From NCBI GenBank assembly GCA_030512335.1, contig JAULSU010000002.1, positions 1 to 64,000 on the forward strand: DNA of 64,000 bases. The letters run 5' to 3'. The position numbers and the translations under genes are program-made. Shown here piece after piece: positions 34,001-43,439 of this stretch (its first letter is position 1; each line of letters starts with the position of its first letter). A model generated the notes under the pieces. That model did not search any database. It worked only from the letters and a program-made list of their open reading frames with translations, and had not been told where the DNA came from. The stretch comes from Immersiella caudata. Its lineage: Eukaryota > Ascomycota > Sordariomycetes > Sordariales > Lasiosphaeriaceae.

Positions 34001-34749
34001 AACTCCACGGCGGTCAGATCGGCGTTGCTTCCGAAGCCGGCTCCGGTTCTGTTTTTGGCTTCTTCATCCAAGCGCGCCGCTGCGAACCCCCGCACCCATC
34101 CGATCCCTCCCACGACCAAGGTCCCCTCCCCATCGAAACTCACCTCTCCGGGTCTTCCTCTCTTCACCTCCGACCTACTCCCCAACGCCAAGACTACGCT
34201 TCGTCGACATCTGTCGCAACCACCAACCTCATCACCACCAAGTCCACCCCCACCGAACACGAACCCGACTCTGACCCTCCCAACCCACCACCACCCCTCA
34301 ACCCCGCCGACGTCTCCATCCTCGTAGTAGAAGACAACCTCATTAACCAAAAAGTCCTCGTCAAACAACTCCGCAAGCACGGCTGCGCCGTCTCCGTCGC
34401 CAACGACGGCATCGAATGCCTATCCTACCTCGCCACCACAAACTTCCTCATCCCCGACGGGGCTCCCCTGTCTGTAATCCTCATGGACCTGGAAATGCCC
34501 AACATGGATGGTCTGACCTGTGTAAGGGAGATTCGCAAGATGGAAGCAGAGGGGAAGATGCTCGGTGGGAGGAAGGTCCCTGTGGTGGCGGTTACGGCGA
34601 ATGTGAGGGACGAGCAGGTTGCGAATGCAAGGAGGAGCGGCATGGATGATGTGGTGAGTAAGCCGTTTCGGATACTGGAGTTGTGGAAGAAGTTGGAGGG
34701 GTTGTTAAATGGGAAGGGGGCGGAGTGGGGGAAGGAGAAAAACGGGTAG
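31039..34749 (+). CDS. Hybrid sensor histidine kinase with receiver domain
   Basis: A single exon of 1236 residues from the first ATG in frame. A PAS-like sensor lies around residues 230-380 (FARTVNWAATPLGPMEKWSP, ALFWGSELTMLYNEAY) with an intermediate region reminiscent of GAF folds, and a second PAS begins near 598 (LSPLGMFLISPEGVLREAND). The H box DITSHEMRNPLSAILQ puts the phosphorylated His at 746. The kinase domain has the N box LINLLTNAIKFT, DVRDSGCGL (G1) and GGSGLGLFISKRLAELHGGQ (G2). The receiver starts at VSILVVEDNLINQKVL, with phospho-acceptor Asp1150 in LMDLEMPNMDG and Lys in VSKPF. No transmembrane segment is seen, so it is cytosolic. It should feed an HPt (Ypd1-like) relay; the stimulus is unknown. 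Confidence 0.93.
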   Translation: MEGLKVGEVLDADPRPTFVIDLDPDEPLGANKCLLPAFCNTALRLHERLFDALIGADAQGLDQPTEPRDDNGKNKTDGATFDDFKKWVAGVTPHDESGDIFPLSFLYGDMLWTGSTVQKRWRLISGNRLWRDAGPSRDLSSGSPPDIATGGLRAEQAGKKRREWGRSSTAAGTTIAVESTRQPTKTNGSSDDTGASSLSTSIILSTPEKAVADWTAAKPKGILSAHLQFARTVNWAATPLGPMEKWSPEFRQTANLCMGNPHPAALFWGSELTMLYNEAYAAEVAGNKHPSLMGTGFSGPFAELWDYTGPVFAECARTGIAIRKEDDYLPINRFGLLEETWFSWSFTPLYGGTGRIQGFYNAPFETTKQVLNHRRMRTINKIGECTAQAKTVKQFWKLVLEGLTDNERDVPFALLYSVGDGDDGDHSSMSSGSTISLKSCHLEVSIGVPDGHIAAPQNLDLKRSREGFIPSFREAMRTREPTLLHTRDGTLPEALLDGIDWRGFGDPCREAIIFPVRPTNGDAVLAFLVLGVNPRRPYDSEYVAFTSMLNRQLATSLASVILFEDETRRNRDAVEAAALEKQHLTQELDLQASRLRRMTELSPLGMFLISPEGVLREANDRFYEMTGHLRESEYEMSWMDFMTKDSVKIMEEGWKQLVNDHQPWSSELQLLKRSPNPVNFEAEPMECWVLLSASPELTSDGSLRAIMGSITEISHLKWAQGLQNRRLQEAEETRRQQNEFIDITSHEMRNPLSAILQCADDISSALSVCRAAGTPLPLPSVESCLDAAQTITLCVQHQKSIVDDILTISKLDSNLLLITPVPSEPAEILRRAVGMFDPELKAKDINVSFDIDASYINQTISWVTIDPSRVLQILINLLTNAIKFTAPATERLITVTLAASPAPPDSGSQPGFQYVPSNTEVSAAVTASEDWGNGDLIYLRFDVRDSGCGLTHSEKQMLFQRFKQASPRTHAQYGGSGLGLFISKRLAELHGGQIGVASEAGSGSVFGFFIQARRCEPPHPSDPSHDQGPLPIETHLSGSSSLHLRPTPQRQDYASSTSVATTNLITTKSTPTEHEPDSDPPNPPPPLNPADVSILVVEDNLINQKVLVKQLRKHGCAVSVANDGIECLSYLATTNFLIPDGAPLSVILMDLEMPNMDGLTCVREIRKMEAEGKMLGGRKVPVVAVTANVRDEQVANARRSGMDDVVSKPFRILELWKKLEGLLNGKGAEWGKEKNG

Positions 34750-35103
34750 AGGCAATTGGAACAATGGACGAGGATACATTTGCATGCCGGGGCAACCCGA
34801 GGTACAGATAACTTGACCTTGTTGGCGTCTCGGCGTTTGGGGCATTTGTGGGATATCATATGGAATGAGGGAGATTCAGGGATTGCAAGATAAATGGAGC
34901 ATATCAGGGGCATATTGGGCCCGGTGTTGGGCTTACAGCGAGGCTAGAATAGTGACGGCGGAGTCAAATCGTCTATCCTGTTTCAAGGTGTTTTGTTCGA
35001 TTTATTTGTACGTATTATTGCCTTGGGGGCGTCTAGATCAGTTGGTCCATATCTTGCCTGGGTTATTCAGCACCTGAACTTGAAGCTTCCACCCGATGAC
35101 ATT
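34750..35103. other. Convergent intergenic region
   Basis: This separates the kinase 3' end from the 3' end of the HET-ankyrin relic. No gene was recognised. Confidence 0.4.
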
Positions 35104-36926
35104 TCACACGGACGTCATGAAGCCCTCTACTCGCATACCCCCCTCTCCCATTCGCCATGCTAATTTCCTCCTCAATCTCAGCCGTGCTGAACGAGGCGGT
35201 GCTAAAGACCTGCACAACCGACTCCTCTTCAGCGAAAGCACGCGTTCGTTCTTCGGATCCACCGGACCATCCTCGACATGATCGCCCTCCTCCAACCTCG
35301 TCCCCTTTTCAATCAACAGTTTTGCGGTCTCGTAGCGCTTGTTCCTAATCGCCGCCACAAACGGTGTATGCCCAAGCGAATCCCTCTCCGGCATATTCGC
35401 ACCCGCATCCAGAAGCTACTGGACAACCTGAGCGTGTCCATTCTTCACGGCGATCAATAACGCCGTGGCGCCCTCGTACACATCTTTCAGTTCTATATAC
35501 TCCGTCACAATATCGGCATCCTTGAGCTCGAGATAATCCCTCGCGACTCCTTTCTTGACGATCACCAGGACAATCTCGTTGTGCCCTCCGCTTGCGGCAA
35601 TCCATAGCACGCTTTGTCTGCTGGCTACGCGTCGTCCGTCGTCTAGGGCTGTCCACGGTCGAGCAGTAGGGAGAAAATGTCTTCTTTCCCTTTGTTCGCG
35701 GCGGCCCAGAGGGGTGCAAAACCGCGCTGATCATGAGTCTCGGTGTTGGCGCCGTGGTCGAGGAGGAGTTCGACGATGTCGGCGTTGCCCTTTTCTGTGG
35801 CAACGTGGAGGGGGGTCTTTCGGTCGAGGGTGTCGGCGGCTTCAGCGTTGGCACCGTGTTCAAGGAGGACCTGAGCGGCGGGTTTGTGGCTGTGTGAGAC
35901 GGTGAGCCAGAGGGGGGTGAAGAATTTGGCGACGGAAGAGCTGTTGGAGGCTTCGACGTCGATTTGTGGGTGTTGAAGGAGGGGATCGATGATGACAAAG
36001 TTTCCGGTTGTGGCGGTGATGTGGAGGGCGTTGTTGCCGTCGTCGTCTTTGATGTTGACGTCAACGTTGTCCTGGGCGAGGATCATCTGAAGAATCATGG
36101 CTGATTGGGGCGGGTGTTGTATGTTGCCGTGCTTGGCCAGGCAGGTGAGAGGAGCTGAACCCCTTTTGGCGCCGTGTTGATGTCGACATTGGTGCGGGCG
36201 AGGACCTCGCGGACGGTAGTCTCCTTGCCGGTCTTGACCCCGGCGTCTGACGCAATACCAAGCATGGCATAGATCTTTTCGCGGCCGTCAGTGGCCTCGC
36301 TGTAGCTGAACTTCCTCAGCAGTGTCCTGAGGGAGACTTTCTCTCCCTTCCAACCCGACTTTCGAAGATACCCCGGCATGACCTCAAGCACCGACTGCAC
36401 CACGCTGCTCTCAACCATCCCACCCACGCATCAACCTCATCCTTTCTATCATCTTTCCTCCTACTCACTCTCTTCTCAAGCATCCCCATCATCTCAAACA
36501 ACAAATCCACATGCTGCGTCGCCCTCCCCAGCCAAATGAGCACTCTATCCGCCTTCTCATAAATCCCCTTCATCCTCCCCACCTGATGCGTCTTCTCATT
36601 CGGATTCGTCTGATCCATGCACAGCGCATCAACCCAAAGCCAACGATCTTCGTCTGCCCGTCGAAGACAATGCAGTGCCGTGTATAGATTATTCTTGATC
36701 GTTTTCCTGCGGCCGCCAAGGATGATTTCGACCTCGACGAGCCTGTCGCCTCATGTGTAGGAGAGGGCTTCGTAGGGAACGCCATCGTCTTGGAAGATTT
36801 CGGCGAGGCCGCAGGTAATGGGATCGGTATCGTAGCCGCGGCAGAGGCGGAGGACGCGGATGGTGTCGGTGGAGAGGTCGATGGGTTTGTATGTGTAGAA
36901 GGGGATTTGATCCCGATATCTGGACA
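35104..36926 (-). pseudogene. HET-domain plus ankyrin-repeat gene relic 2
   Basis: From ATG 36926 the frame encodes PFYTYKPIDLSTDTIRVLRL and VPYEALSYT, then TGA at 36751-36753 exactly where the invariant Trp of the HET ALSYTWGD motif belongs, then GDRLVEVEIILGG and WLWVDALCMDQTNPNEK in the same frame. A frame change near 36420 leads to LRTLLRKFSYSEATDGREKIYAMLGIASDA, the DxRDKIYALLGI motif. Another near 36150 leads into ankyrin repeats (TPLHVATEKGNADIVELLL, GFAPLWAAANKGKEDIFSLL). More breaks follow, including TAG near 35414. At least four lesions make this a dead member of the HET-ANK class, which couples allorecognition to repeat-based sensing. Confidence 0.85.
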
Positions 36927-37632
36927 TTTTGGATGGATGAATGGTGAGTGTGTGGACGATGGAGAAAAGTGGCGCTTGTGAGGTTGACGGATGGATAGGA
37001 GGGAGGGGGTAGTGGCTGTGCATTGCTGACGAAGTAACAGTTGGAGAAGTTGTCGACCACTCAGGGGTCGGATCGTGAGTTGGGGTTCGTGCCAAGGGGC
37101 GGAGTCGATGCTCCACATCCTACGGCACGCGGGTTGCCTCACTACCACTGATGTGCGAAGATCGAGAAGCATTTCACCCTCTGGATTTCCAGGAACTTCT
37201 TGGTCAGGTTGTTGTATTTCCGCATCATCGGGACCGAGTCTTGAAGACAGGGCCCGCTCGGCCGTAAACATTGCGAGACCGGAAGACCGGAATTGGCAGC
37301 ATTTGGGTATGTCAAAACGGTGATCTGAAGATAGACTTGAGCCACATGGTTCCCTTCCTCAGTCTGTGAACCACAGGAGCCTTGATTTGATAGGAGACTA
37401 GAATCTTCCAGTATGACGATCAAAGACAAGCATTTCCACCCGTATCACGGGTGCTACTTCGATAATCACGGATTGCTGCACAAGATCATGTTTGGCTTGA
37501 CTTTGGTGTTCCCCACGGTTACCCGGTGCACATGATCAACCCAGGGAAGAAGGTTCCAGATGGGAATAGCGGAGAAGGCTCGGAGCCGCCGAGTCTCACC
37601 GAAGCCATCGCGGTCTGAGGCCATAGAGAGGG
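36927..37632. other. Intergenic region between divergent units
   Basis: This should contain the promoter of HET relic 2 and, at its right end, that of the small secreted protein. Overlapping frames show no motif. Confidence 0.4.
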
Positions 37633-37639
37633 TATAAAG
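37633..37639 (+). promoter_or_regulatory. TATA box of the small secreted protein gene
   Basis: TATAAAG lies 93 nt before the ATG at 37732. Confidence 0.5.
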
Positions 37640-37731
37640 CATCGTGCCCACCCACGGGCGATCGCCCTAGTTCGCGGCTTCAACAACTCGTCAACTTCCA
37701 ACCCACCACCCCTGCGCATTCGAACTGAAAG

Positions 37732-38099
37732 ATGAAGTCCTATATCATCATCTGCATAAATTCGGCCATCTTTCTCGGTATCGCCTCTGCCAAAAGCGGG
37801 ACCTGCACCGGGCAAAGACTCTACTGCGGACAGACTTTGATCAACTTGGGTAGGCCCGCACACTCAAGAATCTTGATTTTCTCCTCTAACTGTCAACAGG
37901 ATGGTCAACCGACATGATACTGTCCGGCGTCCGCAAGGGTGCTCAGTGGTACCCTGGCGGTCTCACCCCTGATGTCATTCCAAACACACTATTCGAATGC
38001 GACGGCAGAAGGGGCGATGATGCCCTTTGGTGGCGAAGCGCTTGTCAAACCTATGGGTGTCATGATGCCGGACAGGGGCATTCTGATTATTGCAACTGA
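37732..38099 (+). CDS. Small cysteine-rich secreted protein (effector-like), two exons
   Basis: Exons 37732-37849 and 37900-38099 give 105 residues. A signal peptide (SYIIICINSAIFLGIASA) is followed by CTGQRLYCGQTLIN. The 50-nt intron (GTAGGC...CAACAG) splits the glycine codon before WSTDMIL. The C-terminal half has FECDGRRGDDALWWRSACQ and YGCHDAGQGHSDYC. Mature cysteines number six, consistent with three disulfides. The pattern C.GQ.LYCG..LINLGW plus a C-terminal CHD.G...DYC recurs in small secreted proteins of plant- and insect-associated ascomycetes, from my knowledge of the family. Function unknown; extracellular. Confidence 0.82.
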
Positions 38100-38294
38100 T
38101 GCACGATTTCAAGAGATCCTAAGGCTGGTGAAAGGTCAGAGATATTTGTCGATATTTTTGCTGTTATATGAGACGAATCTGGGCCCACAAAATTTCCTTT
38201 TTGGCACCTCACCAACGTGACACTACTCGCCCCGGCTCAGGGTCGGCTCAGGGCTGGCTCAGGATTCTCTCAGGCTTACTCACCTTTGCTCAAG

Positions 38295-38708
38295 ATGAAG
38301 TTTAAGGAGAACGACAAGAAGCGTGCCCATATTGAGTATATGGCTCGGTGCTTCGACGATACAAAAAATCCCGAGTTACGTCAGCTCGATATCGATCTCG
38401 AGAAGGAGAAGATTGCTCTTAAGGTGACACGCAAGATAGACCTCGAAAAGGTCAAGGTCACGGCTGAGTTGGCAAAAAACCTCAGTGAAAGCTTCAAGAT
38501 CAATGGCACAAGCTTTACTGTGGGTTTATATAACCCCCCTTCCCCAGACCTAAGTTCCCTGGACGTCGACGCCTCTAATAACGTTTCCTTGATTACATCG
38601 GTGGAGGACTCCGAGGACGACTCGTCGGATATGTTGGAGAACGCCTCCAACGACTACTCCTCTGATACCTCGATGGAGGACGCCTCTGCCTTTGATGAGG
38701 ACGGCTAA
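38295..38708 (+). CDS. Acidic low-complexity protein, unknown
   Basis: ATG 38295 is the first in a frame that is also open upstream from a GTG. The 137-residue product begins with a basic helical stretch (MKFKENDKKRAHIEYMARCF), continues with a charged likely coiled coil (LEKEKIALKVTRKIDLEKVK) and ends with an acidic Ser/Asp tail in which SMEDAS/MLENAS-like units recur. There is no domain match. The upstream sequence 38228-38275 repeats GGCTCAGG several times. It could be a cut-off piece of a larger nuclear or transposon-borne protein. Coding is plausible but unproven. Confidence 0.4.
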   Translation: MKFKENDKKRAHIEYMARCFDDTKNPELRQLDIDLEKEKIALKVTRKIDLEKVKVTAELAKNLSESFKINGTSFTVGLYNPPSPDLSSLDVDASNNVSLITSVEDSEDDSSDMLENASNDYSSDTSMEDASAFDEDG

Positions 38709-39268
38709 GTGAGGAGGACGACTGGGAAGCCATTTCCTGACAACTGGGAAGTGTTTAATTGATTTCACTGTTCTGTGTCTCTTCTGTCCCTGCATGTTTG
38801 CCTGCATGTTTTGCCTTGCGTGTTTGCCATTTGACGGTTAGAAACATATAAACGCCACAACTTATTACTACAGGAGCTATTATAACAAACGGATCATCTC
38901 CCTAAATGGTAACCCGAGTTCTCCCCTGTAGTACGTCTGTAGGGGATCTGTGCATTTATGCCCTCTGGATGTTACCATTTGCATCCGCCACGGGGTCCAG
39001 ATCAACAGCAGCCTGTCCCTCCTGACTGGGCTACACTGCGAGACGACTCACTCGCATTCAGTGCTCCCAGGCGGTGTGGCACCCCAGGTGGTGGGAGGCG
39101 ATGGTAGATGCTCCGGTTGTGACTTGCCGGGGCGTGGCAGTGCACTCGGTTGTGCAAGCCCCCACCAGCCTAGGTATTTTCTTCCCCAGGCCAAAAGACA
39201 CTACCTATGACCTGATAGCGGGGGTTTTTAGTGGCGTGCCCCGAGGCTATGGACCTATACTGTGCCGT
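38709..39268. other. Intergenic region
   Basis: About 560 bases without a supported gene, partly AT-rich around 38820-38890. Confidence 0.4.
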
Positions 39269-40864
39269 TTACTTAGGGGGCTCGTTTTTCCCTCGTCGCT
39301 GGATTTCTGACTTTGTAGGACTGGAGGGCGCCTTTTCCGCGGCAGTGCTGGGCAAGTCCTCTCGCGCTGCAGGCTGAGGCCGCAGGGCTTGTAACGGGAT
39401 TGAAGGCCTGGGCGAGAGGGGAGAGATGATGGGCGTGATGACGGGAATCGACGGGTCTACCATCCGTTCGGGTCCGGGAATACTGGCGATCCACGCCTCC
39501 ACCGCTGAGCCGTCGTCCTCGTCGTCCTCGTCCAAAGTTGCTGGTCCTGCCCCACCCGCAATAGCCGTAATCCGTATCAAGGCCCACTGCAGCTCGAAAG
39601 CCCTCTTCATCTTCCAGGCATCGGCCGTCTTGACGGACCACTCGAAGATATCGCCCGTCATGACAGGATGACCAGGCAAAGACTGGTCACCCAGCGCTGC
39701 GCGACAGACGGCGTACCACCCTCCTGTCTCTGCTGCTGCTTGCGGCCTCGTGTGGATCTCGTTGAGTCGATCCTTGAGCTTGTCCACGTCTCGCGGGAAA
39801 ACCCTGGCTTCGTACGGCACGGCAGCTCGGTTCGGGCGAAGGTTGGTGGGCATCCAGTAGAGCTGGACTTGCACCTTTTTCTCCTTCGTATTGTCTCCAT
39901 CGACAATGCCTAAAGGCCGGAAACCGATTTGTGCCCGTCCCCACCAATCATGCAACTGGCGGTTCAGACAAACCATATTCCAAGCCTTGTCGCTGCAGCC
40001 CGGCTCGCTGCAGAAAAGGTCAGTGAGCCCTCTTGTCTCGGCCAATACTCGTAACGAGTCTGCCGCCTCCGGGTTGCTGCTGTCATCGCTGGTGACGAGC
40101 TCGAGCATCTGCATCATCTTCGAAAGCCCATATCGGAAGGTTGCGACAACGGCCGTGTCCTTGCTGGACGACCATGGGATGATGTGGCAGACTTCGGGGT
40201 TGGCGGTGTTCAGCACCTTGCAGGCGTTACCGTCGTGCCTGCGTCTCTTGCCCTTTTCCGCTTCGCTGGACTTTGACAAGCTCTTGGCCACCTTGCTCGG
40301 CGCCTCTGGCCTCTGACCCGTGTCGAGCCCTTTGCCCTTTACGTCCGCCCTTGTTCTCTTGGCGGGCTCGTCTGACCTAGTTTGAGTAGTGGCGCGCTTG
40401 GCTGAGCCCGACTCGGCGACGGAGCCTGTGGTAACGGAGCCCGACTTGGTGCCGCCGCGTCGATCAATGTTTTTGGCGAGAAAAATCTCCAAAACTCCCT
40501 TCACCGTGTAAGGAGAGGGGTCCTCTGTCACGTCCAGCAGTTCGCCCAGAAAGATGTGCTGTGCGACGTCCTGGTTGAGTCGTCGCAGGACGTGGAGGGG
40601 CGTGACAAGCAGAGACGCAAAAGAAAAATCGTTGATGCCGTTCAATGCCATTGCGGAATCCTCTTGCAGCTTCTCGACGATCGATGCGATGAGCTCGACT
40701 CGGATAGCGAGCTCGTCCAGGGGGATCAAGTCCTGGATTTCGGCGCGCGGCGGTGTGTCCTGGAGGAACTTGAGGATGAACGAAATTTTCGCCGGGTCCT
40801 CGTCTGAGAGAAGCAGCAGCTTCTGCTTTGAATCGTGCAGCAGCTGTTTCGAACCACTGGCCAT
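39269..40864 (-). CDS. Fungal HNH-nuclease-domain (HNH_2-like) protein
   Basis: A single exon of 531 residues from ATG 40864. Residues 1-150 are helical (LQDTPPRAEIQDLIPLDELA) and of unknown fold. A Lys/Arg/Ser-rich linker (residues ~150-215) could carry a nuclear localisation signal (EKGKRRRHDG). The HNH region runs from CKVLNTANPEVCHIIPWSSS, with the metal-site His, to WNMVCLNRQLHDWWGRAQIG, where Asn and the second His complete the motif. An extended beta region follows, then an acidic stretch (LDEDDEDDGS) and a Pro-rich tail. Proteins with this domain are very numerous in ascomycetes and none is well characterised; DNA or RNA cleavage is inferred. The frame is long and clean, so the gene is probably intact. 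Confidence 0.85.
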   Translation of the reverse strand: MASGSKQLLHDSKQKLLLLSDEDPAKISFILKFLQDTPPRAEIQDLIPLDELAIRVELIASIVEKLQEDSAMALNGINDFSFASLLVTPLHVLRRLNQDVAQHIFLGELLDVTEDPSPYTVKGVLEIFLAKNIDRRGGTKSGSVTTGSVAESGSAKRATTQTRSDEPAKRTRADVKGKGLDTGQRPEAPSKVAKSLSKSSEAEKGKRRRHDGNACKVLNTANPEVCHIIPWSSSKDTAVVATFRYGLSKMMQMLELVTSDDSSNPEAADSLRVLAETRGLTDLFCSEPGCSDKAWNMVCLNRQLHDWWGRAQIGFRPLGIVDGDNTKEKKVQVQLYWMPTNLRPNRAAVPYEARVFPRDVDKLKDRLNEIHTRPQAAAETGGWYAVCRAALGDQSLPGHPVMTGDIFEWSVKTADAWKMKRAFELQWALIRITAIAGGAGPATLDEDDEDDGSAVEAWIASIPGPERMVDPSIPVITPIISPLSPRPSIPLQALRPQPAAREDLPSTAAEKAPSSPTKSEIQRRGKNEPPK

Positions 40865-40925
40865 CTTGGAGCAGAAAATCTTGCGACCTGTGTCAGAAAT
40901 GCGTTAGTAAAGGGGGCGCCAGAAG

Positions 40926-41095
40926 AGGTTTTTGCGTGAGACAGGCGGTATCGAGGGGAAAGTTGGTGGGAGGAAGGCGTGCAGAAATCGGGATGACGGT
41001 ATCAAGAGAGAGAATATTGCGTCGGTGGGAGGAGTGCGTGCAGAAACCAAGACTGAAAGAGAAGGCGTCTGAAAAAGGTTTTTACGTTAGTGAGA
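40926..41095. repeat. Diverged tandem duplication upstream of the HNH gene
   Basis: The phrase GTGGGAGGAAGGCGTGCAGA (40966 on) returns about 60 bp later as GTGGGAGGAGTGCGTGCAGA, each preceded by CGGTATC-A/G-AG. An AGGTTTTT-C/G-CGT phrase flanks both sides (near 40926 and 41077). This is a local duplication lying in the promoter or leader of the minus-strand HNH gene. Confidence 0.6.
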
Positions 41096-41302
41096 GAAGA
41101 GAGATTAGAAAATTTCATGTAGGGTGATTTGCCCGCTAGCGTCGCGGGGTGGGTCCCCTTGACCTCACTCTGCTGCGCGTGGCTCTTTGTTCCTCAATTC
41201 TCGGACGCATCTCCTCGATCCGATCTAATGCCTCCCACAGTCGACTTTGGCTTTTCATGCATATCCTAGGCACCAAGCCCCAATCCATGGGGAAATGAAC
41301 TG

Positions 41303-41412
41303 CGCCCCTGCTGTGAACCCTTCGCGCAGGGCTGCAGTGACATGTGCCCTACTCACGCCCCCGCTATCAACCCTTTACGTGGGGCTACCATTACAGTGAT
41401 ATGTGCTCCACT
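41303..41412. repeat. Imperfect tandem duplication of about 55 bp
   Basis: Two adjacent units share the order CCCC-GCT, CAACCCTT or GAACCCTT, GGGGCTAC or AGGGCTGC, CAGTGA-ATGTGC and ACTCAC. Most differences between the copies are C/T or G/A. No gene overlaps. Confidence 0.55.
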
Positions 41413-42311
41413 CACAAATCGAACGTGCACCGGTGTAGTTTCACGCAAGGAGTTGTGGGAGACCCATTTAAGTGCTAGAAATCACATGGATGTTGATGCT
41501 GCAGCGCTTTAAGCCGTTGATTGGGTTCCCCAGTCCTTTTGACAAGCAATGTCACTCCACCGAGGCCCAACGCGTTGGGCCGTGGAACGAAACTTTGTGA
41601 CCGAGGCTTTGCTCAATCTAGGGCAGTGCGACTGACTGTGTGCCCAGGGCCGGGATAGAGGCCGCGGGGTGTATTTTGTAGCGCGCAATTGTCAGCGCCA
41701 TTGTCTGTAGCGCCATTGTCAGCGTGCCATTGTGAAGGTTCATTCGCGTAAAGTGCCGTCGTTGGCTGATGGTTCGGTCGGAGCGTGAATTTGGCTGTCA
41801 ATTTTTGGCTGCCAATTTTTGGGAGCGGGGTGTCAATCTGCTGTCAACTTTTCAGGGAGCATCATGGGCAGAGGGTGTCAATCTAGGGTTGTCAATTTTT
41901 TGGGGAGAATCATAGAATTCTACAGCTCTTGATAAAATCACCTAATGAAGGCTTGATCAGTGAACTGATCAAAGCAATGAATTTGCTCTGCCAGTATTCA
42001 CTTTCACTCGAATCCGTTCCTTTCAGTGTGTAATCACTAGCACTACTAGCATATGCTTAAACAACCATCAAGGTGTGACATTGCTCAAAAGTGTCGAATC
42101 AACTTCATTGCTCTGCGCAATATGGCTGACAATGTCCACTCATCTGCCAGAAACCCCTCACTTCAGTCGCAACACGATCGCAGAGACTTCCATGTGCAAT
42201 CACTTAACGCGTTTGTCTCGCTGCTTACGCCCGTCTCGCTGCTTACGTCCGCCACCATCTAGGACGGTAGTCATGAGACCTCTTAACGTCTCTGATGTCG
42301 GAACATCAATT
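41413..42311. other. Gene-free stretch with short dispersed repeats
   Basis: AGCGCCATTGTC-like phrases recur at 41690-41735, and TGTCAATTTTT-like phrases recur four or more times between 41795 and 41905. No open frame with a motif exists. It may be a worn-out transposable element, but no terminal repeats or target duplications could be defined. Confidence 0.4.
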
Positions 42312-42440
42312 TTCTAAGCTGGTATGTCATGTACTAGGATACTCTAAGCCGGTACATCATGTACTGGTATATTCTAGGCACTAGTGTATTATGTACAGTA
42401 CCTATCTAATATACTGGTATAATAAATACCATCCCAGTTT
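42312..42440. repeat. Three to four diverged tandem units of about 30 bp
   Basis: Units starting TCTAAGC or TCTAGGC followed by GGTA-ATCATGTACT and an AT-rich end repeat from 42313, 42343 and about 42373. A related phrase (CACGTACTAGTATATTCCAG) occurs on the other side of the solo LTR near 43073, so the element probably inserted into this array. Confidence 0.55.
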
Positions 42441-42452
42441 TGGTACCAGGAT

Positions 42453-43026
42453 ATTACTGTGACGACCTGCTGGTCAACCCCCATGGGCGGCCGGACCAAC
42501 GTGTCCCCACGCGGGTCACAGTGTGATGAAGTACGAACACGGTACGCGCACAGTAGGGATCTGCCCCAAGGAAAAGCTCTGTCGACAGAGCTCAAGGAGT
42601 TCGCAGAGACCCAAGGCTCTTCCGGCCTAAGGCTTTGCGGTTGCAGAGCCGAGAGAAGACAGAGTTGGTACAAGTTACCCTAGATTTTACTGTACTGTAT
42701 AGCTGAGCCTTAGGATACCGCACGGTGTAAGTAGCAATCACCGTGCCTACGATGATGTGAGGAATCTTTCTCGTTCCTTACGTAAGTATTCACTTTGTCA
42801 ATTGAAACATCTTCATTTATGTCCTACTATACAGTTATCCCGTGTGCTACTGTATCTTATAATGACATACGATCATTGACCCAGTGAACCCCTGTCGGAG
42901 AGGACTTGCTCCTGTATTTGCCCCTTATGTTCAGTGATCTCGAACCTACCCGAGCCTCCCGATCGCCCCTCGTACCCACTGCGACCCTGTCGACCTCTCT
43001 CGACAGGTAACGGTCGTAACAATTAC
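42453..43026. mobile_element. Solo LTR with 5-bp target-site duplication
   Basis: The 564-bp element (42458-43021) starts TGTGACGACC and ends GGTCGTAACA, a 10-bp terminal inverted repeat with one mismatch bounded by TG...CA. It is flanked on both sides by ATTAC (42453-42457 and 43022-43026), the 5-bp duplication made by LTR-retrotransposon integrases. No gag, pol, primer-binding site or second LTR is next to it, so it is a solo LTR left by recombination. It is probably Ty3/gypsy-like or Copia-like; the LTR alone does not tell which. Confidence 0.85.
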
Positions 43027-43439
43027 GTACTATTACAGGAATTAGACTAGGATGCTATGTATTATCCCACAACACGTACTAGTATATTCCAGAAATGTGG
43101 ACACCGCGGAGGAGATCGAAAGGAAACTTTAGCCGGAGGGACTGAAAACGGGCCTCTGAGGCTGTGAAGCGGCGTAGAATGGGATCACCTAGCTCAGGGA
43201 AGAATCAGGGAAAGCCCAGGACAAATCAGCCACAGCTCACCTAAGTTCAGGACTACGAACGAAAAAGGAAATTTCGTGAGCCCAGATTCGTCTCAGATAA
43301 CTAGGCTGTTACCCCCGAGAGAAAGTTGTCATGGAAACTCAACCACCCCAAATCATTCTGGCCTCTTCGCATACACCAAGTATCTGGATAGTTCACAAGT
43401 CAGCAACACCCCACAGCACATTAGGCAAACTAATGAGAC

